Shown: positions 21,741 to 28,895 of the stretch, piece by piece
How positions within the stretch are numbered: position 1 is the first letter of the stretch
Layout of the letters: every line of letters starts with the position of its first letter
NCBI RefSeq assembly: GCF_024505185.1
Contig: NZ_JANIBJ010000020.1
Location: 24,585-88,584 of the forward strand
Length of the DNA stretch: 64,000 nucleotides
Source: Methylomonas subterranea
Lineage (GTDB): Bacteria; Pseudomonadota; Gammaproteobacteria; Methylococcales; Methylomonadaceae
Direction: 5' to 3'
Notes under the pieces: generated by a model
What the model was told of the DNA's origin: nothing
The model's database searches: none
Seen by the model: the letters and a program-made list of their open reading frames with translations, nothing else
Translations under genes and position numbers: made by a program

Positions 21741-23026
21741 ACGGCTTGGTTGCCCGTCTCTTGTCGAACCGGCAGGCGGACGGTGAATGTAGTACCCTGG
21801 TTTGGCGTACTCGAGACCTCAATCTTGCCATGATGAGCACCCACGATACTTTGCGAGGTTGACAGGCCCAAGCCGATGCTCTTGCCCAGCGGGTGAGTGG
21901 AAAAGAACGGTTCGAATACGTGCGGCAAATGTTCCGGCGCAATGCCGTGGCCGGTGTCGGTGATTTCCACCCAAATCTGTTGCTGGTCATGGCCGGTGCG
22001 TACAAAGATGTCGCCGGCGGTCTCGATGGCTTGCGAGGCATTGACCAACAAACTCAAAAAAACCTGGTTCAGCCGGGCCGGCAGGCATTGAATGGGAGGG
22101 ATGTCGGCAAAATCCTTGTGAATTTTTAAAGCGCCATTCATGCCGTGGGCAAAGATGCCCAGCGTAACTTCCAGGGCATTGTTGATATCGGTCAGTTGCC
22201 ATTCGCTGTCATTGCCGTCGGCAAACTGCCGCAGATTTTGAATGATGTCGCGTACCCTGGTCAGGCCATCGCGGCATTCGAGCAACAGTTCTTTCATGTC
22301 GCGCCGCAAAAAGTCGAGTTCCTTTTCCACCTTCAGGCGCTGTATTTTTTCCAGTAGTTCCGGGAGGTTGTCTGTTTCGCCAACGTAGCATTCATAAGCA
22401 TCCAGCAGTTCGAAAATTTCCCGGTTATAGTTCTGTAAAGTATTGAAATTGGAATAGATAAATCCCAGCGGATTATTGATTTCATGGGCTATGCCGGCCG
22501 CCAGTTGGCCGATTGCCGCCAGCTTCTCGTTTTCCAGCAACTCCAACTGAATCAGTTGATTTTCCCTTAGTCTTCTTTGCAGATCCGCTTCCAGAAAGCT
22601 ATTTTGATCCCGTAGCCTGTCGCGGGCCTTCTTGAGTTCGATTTGGGTGCCGACCCGGGCCGACAAAGTCGCCAGATTGCAGGGCTTATAAATGTAATCC
22701 ACCGCGCCCAGTTCGAAGCCGCGCGATTCGTCCAGGTCCGAAGTCAAGGCCGTGACAAAAATGACCGGAATGTCTCTTGTTTGCGGGCTTTCCTTCAGCT
22801 TGTTCATGACTTCATAGCCATCCATGCCGGGCATCATGATGTCCAATAAAATCAGATCCGGCTGGGGGGTGGCGTGGGCAATCTCCAAGGCTCTAGGGCC
22901 GGAAGTTGCCGCCAGTACCGAATAGTCGGACATCAAGCATTGCCCGAACACGGTCAGATTGATACTGTCATCGTCCACCAACAGGATAGTGCCGAGAAGT
23001 TCCGTTTTAGGGGTATCAATCGTCAT
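21737..23026 (-). CDS. Receiver-histidine kinase (REC-HisKA-HATPase)
   Basis: A 429-residue soluble kinase with reversed hybrid order. The N-terminal receiver ([36 protein letters not shown]) occupies residues 10-130, then a coiled coil, then HisKA with His in [17 protein letters not shown] and a HATPase domain ([30 protein letters not shown]). Enzymes with this order are usually modulated by a partner kinase phosphorylating their receiver. No membrane segment. It is convergent with cheB (4-bp overlap); upstream is a 348-bp gap. Partner unknown, though the corrinoid-operon kinase is next door. Confidence 0.9.
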   Translation of the reverse strand: MTIDTPKTELLGTILLVDDDSINLTVFGQCLMSDYSVLAATSGPRALEIAHATPQPDLILLDIMMPGMDGYEVMNKLKESPQTRDIPVIFVTALTSDLDESRGFELGAVDYIYKPCNLATLSARVGTQIELKKARDRLRDQNSFLEADLQRRLRENQLIQLELLENEKLAAIGQLAAGIAHEINNPLGFIYSNFNTLQNYNREIFELLDAYECYVGETDNLPELLEKIQRLKVEKELDFLRRDMKELLLECRDGLTRVRDIIQNLRQFADGNDSEWQLTDINNALEVTLGIFAHGMNGALKIHKDFADIPPIQCLPARLNQVFLSLLVNASQAIETAGDIFVRTGHDQQQIWVEITDTGHGIAPEHLPHVFEPFFSTHPLGKSIGLGLSTSQSIVGAHHGKIEVSSTPNQGTTFTVRLPVRQETGNQAV

Positions 23027-23264
23027 GATTGCGTTCCGGTTTCAAGTTCGATGCCGTATAAAGTAAGAGATGGATTACAAAAAATACCAATCCGACCGTA
23101 TGTCATATAAAGCTTTCATGCCCTGCCAATGTCTGACATCATGCAAGGGATTTTATTTTGCCGGGAACTGGGAGCGTACACAATCTTTTAATGCCGTCAA
23201 CGGCATCAAGCATGCATTCGCGTCGGCCAACGGTATGGTAAAGGTTTTAGTTTTCGAAGGTTAG
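23027..23264. other. Intergenic region upstream of the corrinoid operon
   Basis: This region separates two divergent genes, the receiver-kinase and the ASKHA gene, so it should hold promoters for both. I see no convincing coding frame, no clear sigma-70 pair and no riboswitch-like structure; in particular no cobalamin-riboswitch B12-box is recognisable by eye. The remainder of the gap is the MITE-like element that follows. Confidence 0.5.
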
Positions 23265-23363
23265 TTCTACTTTGTCAGATTCTTAAAGGAATTCGTCATT
23301 CCGGCAGGGATTGCCGGAATCCAGGCGGGTATGACGGCGGTTTTTAAATGTGACAAAGTAGAA
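23265..23363. mobile_element. 99-bp MITE-like element with perfect inverted ends and TTAG duplication
   Basis: TTCTACTTTGTCA at 23265-23277 is exactly inverted as TGACAAAGTAGAA at 23351-23363. Both outer flanks read TTAG (23261-23264 and 23364-23367), as expected of a 4-bp target-site duplication. Inside is a second palindrome, TTCCGGCA (23299-23306) against TGCCGGAA (23312-23319), nested within GTCAT/ATGAC. It has no coding capacity, so it would need a transposase in trans. It ends 11 bp before the ATG of the corrinoid operon, so the right TTAG adjoins the GGGAAAG ribosome binding site. Confidence 0.7.
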
Positions 23364-23374
23364 TTAGGGAAAGT

Positions 23375-25015
23375 ATGCCAAACGATTCGATGACTGCCGC
23401 GCTTGAAACCCGGCACAGCCTGGCGATACGCAGCGACGCGGCCGAAATAAAAATTTCCGTTTCTGAAACGACCTCCGTGCGCGAGGCGCTGGATCTGACC
23501 GAATTGCGAGTCCGCGCCGCCTGCGGCGGCCTGGGCAGTTGCGGCGCTTGCCTGATCAAGGTTTTATCCGGCCAGTTTAACCCGGCAACGCTGGCGGAAC
23601 GCCAAAAGCTGCTGCCGGAAGATTTAGCCAACGGTGTGCGTCTGGCCTGCCAACTGCAGGCGCGCGGCTCCGGGGTCTTGTATCTGGAAAACCCGGCGCC
23701 GGCTTCGCGGTGGAAAAGTCTGTCGCAAATCTCTCGCCCGCCCGCATGGGTGGAAATCGCCGGCGAGATGCGCTATCCGTATGGTCTGGCCGTCGATTTG
23801 GGGACCACGCATATTCGCTTATCGTTATGGAACCGGCAAACGGGCCGGTTGATTGGCGCCCGCATGGGCATCAACCCGCAAGTTGCCTTCGGTGCCGATG
23901 TGTTGACGCGCCTGGATGCAAACCGTCTGCGCATGCAAGACCAGCAGCGCCTGTGCCGCGAGGCCCGTCTGGCCATCATCGATGGCGTCCGCGATATTTT
24001 AAGCCGCGATATGGGGGAGATTACGCCCATTCTTGCCGATATCGGCCAGGTGTGGATCGTGGGTAACAGCGTGATGCTGGCTCTGGTCTGCGGCAGCAAC
24101 GGTAACGCCTTGTATGAACTGGAGAATTGGCGGAAAAACCTGGTATTCCAGCCCGATGATGCGAATGACTGGCGCCGTGAATGGCGCATGCCGCATGCCG
24201 AAATCGGCATATCGCAACCCTTGGCGGGGTTTGTCGGTTCCGACCTGTTGGCCGATCTGTTGAGCACCGACATGATCCGGCGGCCGGGGCCATGCATGCT
24301 GGCGGATTTAGGCACCAATACCGAAATTGCCGTGTGGGATGGTCAAACCGTTTGGGTTTCCTCGGTGCCCGGCGGGCCGGCCTTTGAAGGCGTGGGGATG
24401 CGCAATGGACTGGCGGCGGAAGCCGGCGCCATTTATAAAGTCAGTAAATCGGGCCAACAGTGGCAGTTGGAAACCATCACCAACAGCGCTGTGCGTGGTT
24501 TTTGTGCCAGCGGCTTTATCGACGCCGTCACCTTGCTGCTGCAAGAAAAATTGTTAAAACCTTCCGGCCGTTTTGTTCAACCGCAGCCGGAAACCGGTTT
24601 TTGTTTTGTAAGTAATTGCCGACATTCGGCTATTTTTGCGAGCGACATCGATATTTTTCAACGCGCCAAAGCCGCCAGCGCGGCCGCCATGGCACAATTG
24701 CTGAATATGGCGGGTTTAGCGCCGGCCGATCTTGCAACCTTGTGGATTTGCGGTAGCTTGGGCCAACATCTCGATCCGCATCATGCCATGCGGGTCGGTC
24801 TATTGCCTGAAATCGCCGAGGACAGGATCAAGCGATTCAGCGACGCCAGTTTAGCGGGCTGTCAGGAACTGCTGTTAAGTCCGGATGCCATGGATCGATG
24901 CGAGCAAATCCGTCGGCGGGCCACGGTCATCAATCTTGGAGACATGCGTGAATACGAAGCGCTTTTTATCGAAAATCTTCGCTTACAACCGCTAGCCATG
25001 CAGGTGGCTGAATGA
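23375..25015 (+). CDS. Ferredoxin/ASKHA ATPase, corrinoid protein reductive activator (RACo-like)
   Basis: A 546-residue protein. Residues about 15-105 form a plant-type [2Fe-2S] domain with Cys50, Cys56, Cys59 and Cys92 (GGLGSCGACLIKV). From about 135 the ASKHA ATPase fold follows, with YGLAVDLGTTHIRLSL (phosphate 1), CMLADLGTNTEIAVWDG, SVPGGPAFEGVGM and LWICGSLGQHLDP. This matches RACo/RamA-type enzymes, which use ATP to drive electron transfer that returns an oxidised Co(II) corrinoid to Co(I). The corrinoid protein gene overlaps its stop by 4 bp. It is the first gene of the operon. Confidence 0.88.
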   Translation: MPNDSMTAALETRHSLAIRSDAAEIKISVSETTSVREALDLTELRVRAACGGLGSCGACLIKVLSGQFNPATLAERQKLLPEDLANGVRLACQLQARGSGVLYLENPAPASRWKSLSQISRPPAWVEIAGEMRYPYGLAVDLGTTHIRLSLWNRQTGRLIGARMGINPQVAFGADVLTRLDANRLRMQDQQRLCREARLAIIDGVRDILSRDMGEITPILADIGQVWIVGNSVMLALVCGSNGNALYELENWRKNLVFQPDDANDWRREWRMPHAEIGISQPLAGFVGSDLLADLLSTDMIRRPGPCMLADLGTNTEIAVWDGQTVWVSSVPGGPAFEGVGMRNGLAAEAGAIYKVSKSGQQWQLETITNSAVRGFCASGFIDAVTLLLQEKLLKPSGRFVQPQPETGFCFVSNCRHSAIFASDIDIFQRAKAASAAAMAQLLNMAGLAPADLATLWICGSLGQHLDPHHAMRVGLLPEIAEDRIKRFSDASLAGCQELLLSPDAMDRCEQIRRRATVINLGDMREYEALFIENLRLQPLAMQVAE

Positions 25016-25680
25016 CACTGGCAAACTATATTCAGGCATATAACGAAGCCGTTTTCGAGACGGACAGGCCGGCGGCTCTGGCCGTGGTCAATCAAGCCTT
25101 GAGCGACGGTTTCAGCCCGGAAGATATCGTATTCGAATTGGTGATTCCGGCGGTCGAATCCATGATGGACAGGATAGAAAAAGACCCGGATTCCAATTTG
25201 GCCCAGCATTTCATGACCGCGCAAATTGCCGCCGATGTCACCGAAAAAATGCTGGAAAAATTTAGTTCCCCGCCGCAAATCATCGGCAAAGTGGTCATCG
25301 GCGCGGCTTCGGGAGACTTGCATTCCCTGGGAAAACGTATCGTCAGCGGTTGTTTGAAGTCGTTGATGGTCGAGGTGATCGATTTGGGCATCAACGTCGG
25401 CGCCGAGCAATTCGTGGAGGCCGCCGTCGCCAACGATGCCCAGGTGATAGCCGTGTCCGCCATGATGGTACACACCGCAACCGGCGAAAACGGCAGTATC
25501 AAAGTCAGGGCCTTGCTGAAAGAGCGTGGCCTGGAAGGCAGGATAAAACTCGCCGTTGGCGGCGCACCTTACCGCTTCGACCCCGAACTGTACCGTAAGG
25601 TGGGCGCCGACGCTTGGGCCCCGGATGGGGTGACTGCCGCCAAGGTGATAGTGCGACTGATCAACGAGGCCAAGACATGA
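25012..25680 (+). CDS. Methyltransferase corrinoid (B12-binding) protein
   Basis: A 222-residue corrinoid carrier of the MtaC/MtbC/MttC type: an N-terminal four-helix cap (1-85) and a Rossmann B12 domain. Asp102, His104 and Gly107 in GAASGDLHSLGKRIV form the DxHxxG motif whose His ligates cobalt from below, and VIDLGINVGAEQFVEAA and SAMMVHTAT follow as in the family. It would shuttle a methyl group as methyl-Co(III). It overlaps both neighbours by 4 bp, so activator, carrier and putative methyltransferase are made together. Its methyl donor is not predictable. Confidence 0.94.
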   Translation: MTLANYIQAYNEAVFETDRPAALAVVNQALSDGFSPEDIVFELVIPAVESMMDRIEKDPDSNLAQHFMTAQIAADVTEKMLEKFSSPPQIIGKVVIGAASGDLHSLGKRIVSGCLKSLMVEVIDLGINVGAEQFVEAAVANDAQVIAVSAMMVHTATGENGSIKVRALLKERGLEGRIKLAVGGAPYRFDPELYRKVGADAWAPDGVTAAKVIVRLINEAKT

Positions 25681-26705
25681 CTCCCCGCCAAATTCTGCAT
25701 GCCGCCCTGACCGGAGCCGCCGCGCCGCGGATTCCGGTTTTCTGTAATTTGTTCGATCACGGCGCCAAGGAAATGAAGCTGCATCCCAAGGCGTATTTTG
25801 CCGATGGTGCCTGCGTGGCCGAAGCGCAATTGCGCATGCAAAAGCGTTACGGATACGACAATGTCTGGTGCTTGCATTATGTCGGCAAGGAGGCCGAGCT
25901 GCTGGGGTGCAAGGAGATTTTGTTTGCCGACGACGGGGTCCCCAATGTGGCCGATTTTGTCATCAAAAGCTGGGACGACATCGCTAGCTTCGAAGTGCCC
26001 AACGACATCACGCAACATCCCGCCTGGCAATCCATCGCCGATTGCCTGGCCGTCTTGCGCGGTGAAGTCGGCGCCAGCCATCCGATTTGCGCCTATGTCA
26101 CGGCTTCCACCACTTTGCCCGCCATTTTGATGGGCATGGATAAATGGATGGAATTGTTTTTGCTGGGGCCCGCCGATTTACGCGACGAGTTATTGCGAAA
26201 ATGCGCGGATTACGTGCAACAACACATCGCCGCCTTGCGCGCGGCCGGCGCCAATGTGCTGGTCTATTCCTCGCCCTTCGGCTCGCCGTACTTCGTCAAT
26301 AAAAAAGTCATCGCCGATATCGTCATGCCCTGGATGCGGCGCGACTTGGCGTTGGGAGGCACGGACGATCTGGTGTATTACTGCGGCATGGCGCCTTTCA
26401 ATGACGTGATAGAGCCGGTTATCGAGCAACTGGGCATTCGATCGCATTACATCAGCCCGCTGGCCGATCTGGCCCAGGCCAAGCGACTGATCAATACTCG
26501 GGGTCTGACTTGCGGTGTCATCGACGATATCAAAATGATTCACTGGAGCGCCGGGGAAGTCCGCGCGGAAGTGCGCCGAATCGTCGATATCGGCAAACCC
26601 GGCGGGCATTTTTTATTCGGCAACGGGGTCATGCCGATGGCGGTGCCGGAAGCCAACATTCGCGCCATGCTGGATGCCGCCTTCGAATTCGGACAACTGC
26701 CATGA
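25677..26705 (+). CDS. Uroporphyrinogen decarboxylase-family methyltransferase-like protein
   Basis: A 342-residue UroD-fold protein of the MtaA/MtbA/CmuA branch rather than true HemE, judged by its corrinoid neighbours and the RYGYDNVWCLHYVGKEAELLGCK segment. ATG 25677 overlaps the previous stop. Methyltransferases of this branch bind zinc through HxC plus a distal Cys. Here the first motif is YYCG (Tyr234, Cys236), so His is replaced by Tyr, and the distal GC before the PExNIRAM region reads FGNGVMPM with no Cys. The zinc site therefore seems incomplete. It may transfer methyl groups by another mechanism or act as a binding/sensor protein. Confidence 0.82.
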   Translation: MTPRQILHAALTGAAAPRIPVFCNLFDHGAKEMKLHPKAYFADGACVAEAQLRMQKRYGYDNVWCLHYVGKEAELLGCKEILFADDGVPNVADFVIKSWDDIASFEVPNDITQHPAWQSIADCLAVLRGEVGASHPICAYVTASTTLPAILMGMDKWMELFLLGPADLRDELLRKCADYVQQHIAALRAAGANVLVYSSPFGSPYFVNKKVIADIVMPWMRRDLALGGTDDLVYYCGMAPFNDVIEPVIEQLGIRSHYISPLADLAQAKRLINTRGLTCGVIDDIKMIHWSAGEVRAEVRRIVDIGKPGGHFLFGNGVMPMAVPEANIRAMLDAAFEFGQLP

Positions 26706-27322
26706 AAACATACGCCTTACAGCCGGAAAATCCGCCGCCCCTGACCATGGTCGGTTGCGGCATCCTGCGCAAGGAAGTCGAGCGCCTGATCGAGAAAAAT
26801 CACTGGAATCTGCATACCCATTTTTTGGACTCGGCCCTGCACAACTACTTCAACCGCTTGTCGACCGAACTCAATCAAGCCCTGGACGAGCGGGAAAAGC
26901 TCGGCGAAAAAACCCTGGTGCTTTACGGCAGTTGTCATCCCTTGATGGAACGTTACCTGGAAGAGCACCACACCTGCCGCACCCGTGGGCAGAATTGCGT
27001 GGTCATGCTGCTGGGCTATGAACGTTTCATGCAAGAACTGGAAAAAGGCGCTTACTTTTTGCTGGAGGATTGGGCGCTGACCTGGCAGCCCATGATCACC
27101 GCCTGCTTCGGCAATAACGTCAGCGTGGTGCGGGAAATATTTCACAGCGGCCACAAATACATGCTGGCGCTCAGAACCCCCTGCAACGGCGACTTTACCG
27201 AGGCGGCGGAAAGCGCTGCCCGCTTCGTCGACCTGCCCCTGCAATGGCTGGATGTCGAGCTGGATCATCTGGAGCGGGTCATCGGCGAAGCCATTGCCCA
27301 GCGTCTGGCCCAGCATGACTGA
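26702..27322 (+). CDS. DUF1638 domain protein of the corrinoid operon
   Basis: A 206-residue cytoplasmic protein I assign to DUF1638 from its opening VGCGILRKEVERLIEKN, YGSCHPLMERYL and GQNCVVMLLGYERFM. Four cysteines are notable: Cys19, Cys78, Cys92 and Cys99, which could bind a metal or cofactor. DUF1638 proteins are often encoded with corrinoid methyltransferase genes in methanogens and bacteria, function undetermined. The start ATG 26702 overlaps the UroD gene by 4 bp, and its end overlaps the kinase gene by 8 bp. It may be a methyl acceptor, chaperone or redox partner (inference). Confidence 0.78.
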   Translation: MKTYALQPENPPPLTMVGCGILRKEVERLIEKNHWNLHTHFLDSALHNYFNRLSTELNQALDEREKLGEKTLVLYGSCHPLMERYLEEHHTCRTRGQNCVVMLLGYERFMQELEKGAYFLLEDWALTWQPMITACFGNNVSVVREIFHSGHKYMLALRTPCNGDFTEAAESAARFVDLPLQWLDVELDHLERVIGEAIAQRLAQHD

Positions 27323-28895
27323 AGCGGACCTTGTCCAAGCCTTGCAAGACCGGGTACAGCGTCTGGAAAACCGGGTACGCAAGCTGTCGGAAGACAAGGC
27401 CAATCTTTATCTGGTGCTGCATCTGGTTGAATTGTTGAATCCAGTGTCCGGAGTAGACAGTTTTTTGGAAAGTCTGATGTCGGCCCTGTGCGGTAGTCTG
27501 GGCGGTACCAATGTGGAAATTTACTATCTGGATGAAGATGAAATTCACTATGCCAACCTGCTGAGCGGCGAACGGCGAGTACTGGAAGGCATAGACGACG
27601 ACTTGATCGCCAACGTGTTCCAACATCACGGTCTGGTGGAGGAATCGACCGATTTGCAGCACACATTGTTAAGGGAAAACATCGCCGCGGTTGCCTGTAC
27701 CTGGGTGATGCCACTGACCGTCGCGGGCAAATTTCTGGGCGCGGTGAAAATGTCCGACCTGTTGGGCTCGGCGCAAATGCGCAACTATCTGACGCCTTTT
27801 TTCTCGCATATCGCGCTGATTCTGGATAACAAAATCCAAACCCGCAAAGCGGAAAGCGCCAATAAAGCCAAATCCAATTTTCTGGCCACCATGTCGCATG
27901 AAATCCGCACGCCGCTGAACGGCATCCTGGGCATGGCGCAGTTGTTGTCCGCTCCTGTCTGTAGCGACGAGCAACGCCGCGATTATGCCAAAACCATTTT
28001 GACTTCGGGCAATACCTTGCTGACCTTGTTGAGCGATATTTTGGATTTGGCCAAAATCGAGGCCAACCGGCTGGAGTTGAACGTCTCGCCGGCCAGCCCG
28101 CAGCAGCTGTTGCAAGATGTGCTGGCCTTGTTCCACGGCAGCGCCCAGCACAAGGACTTGCGCGTCGACGCGGTTTGGCGCGGGCCGGCGGCGAAACTGT
28201 ATTTGTTGGATAAGTTGCGCATCAAACAGATGCTGTCCAATTTGATGAGTAACGCCATCAAATTTACCGAACAAGGCAGCATTGATCTGGTAGCGCGCGA
28301 AGTGGAAAGCGGTGAAACCACATGCGTGCTGGAGTTTTCCGTCACCGACACCGGCTTGGGGATAGCCAGGGAAAAACAGCATCTGCTGTTCAAGCCCTTC
28401 AATCAGGTCGATAGCGGCGCCAATCGGCGGCATGAAGGCACCGGCCTGGGCTTGTCCCTGGTTTTGCGTTTTGCCGAATTGATGCGGGGGCAGGTCGGTG
28501 TCGAAAGCCAGGCGGGTCAGGGCGCGCGCTTTTGGTTTCGGGTGGTTTGCGCCGTTGCCGAGCCAACTTCGGTCGCACGGCCGGAACAGGCGGAGTCCCC
28601 GGCTGGGGCGTCCGCGGTCTATCCGCATGAAATGGCGGGAGGCTCGGACCCGGAAATGCCGGATACTTGCCTACCCGAAGGTATTGAAGCCGATATCGAA
28701 GAATTAAGTCTATTGCTGAAAAAAAACATGTTTAACGCCATCAATCAATTCAAAATCGTGCAAACAAAGTTGCGCGGCAGCGCCCTTGCCGGTCGCTTCG
28801 AGCCCTTGGGCGAGCTGATAAACGCCATGCGTTTCGAGGACGCGCACAGCCAACTCACGCAATTGCGCAAATTTATGGGGGCTTGTGATGGTTGA
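27315..28895 (+). CDS. GAF-domain sensor histidine kinase of the corrinoid operon
   Basis: A 526-residue soluble histidine kinase. A short coiled coil (1-30) leads into a GAF-like sensor (about 35-170; NVEIYYLDEDEIHYANLL, MPLTVAGKFLGAVKMSDLL), then HisKA with His195 in LATMSHEIRTPLNGILGM, and a HATPase (NLMSNAIKFTEQG, DTGLGIAREKQHLLFKPFNQVD, GTGLGLSLVLRFAELM). A C-terminal helical tail of about 90 residues has no receiver. It overlaps DUF1638 by 8 bp and the GGDEF/EAL gene by 8 bp, so that regulator is the obvious phosphotransfer partner. No membrane helix, so the signal is cytoplasmic, plausibly the state of the corrinoid system. Confidence 0.9.
   Translation: MTEADLVQALQDRVQRLENRVRKLSEDKANLYLVLHLVELLNPVSGVDSFLESLMSALCGSLGGTNVEIYYLDEDEIHYANLLSGERRVLEGIDDDLIANVFQHHGLVEESTDLQHTLLRENIAAVACTWVMPLTVAGKFLGAVKMSDLLGSAQMRNYLTPFFSHIALILDNKIQTRKAESANKAKSNFLATMSHEIRTPLNGILGMAQLLSAPVCSDEQRRDYAKTILTSGNTLLTLLSDILDLAKIEANRLELNVSPASPQQLLQDVLALFHGSAQHKDLRVDAVWRGPAAKLYLLDKLRIKQMLSNLMSNAIKFTEQGSIDLVAREVESGETTCVLEFSVTDTGLGIAREKQHLLFKPFNQVDSGANRRHEGTGLGLSLVLRFAELMRGQVGVESQAGQGARFWFRVVCAVAEPTSVARPEQAESPAGASAVYPHEMAGGSDPEMPDTCLPEGIEADIEELSLLLKKNMFNAINQFKIVQTKLRGSALAGRFEPLGELINAMRFEDAHSQLTQLRKFMGACDG

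Noticed and set aside
23027..23264. Cobalamin riboswitch upstream of the corrinoid operon
   Set aside because: I looked for the conserved B12-box and a long leader but saw none, and the MITE-like element occupies the segment next to the start.
25677..26705. HemE (uroporphyrinogen decarboxylase of haem synthesis)
   Set aside because: The gene is overlapped by a corrinoid protein gene and DUF1638, and its sequence is of the MtaA branch, so a haem role is unlikely.
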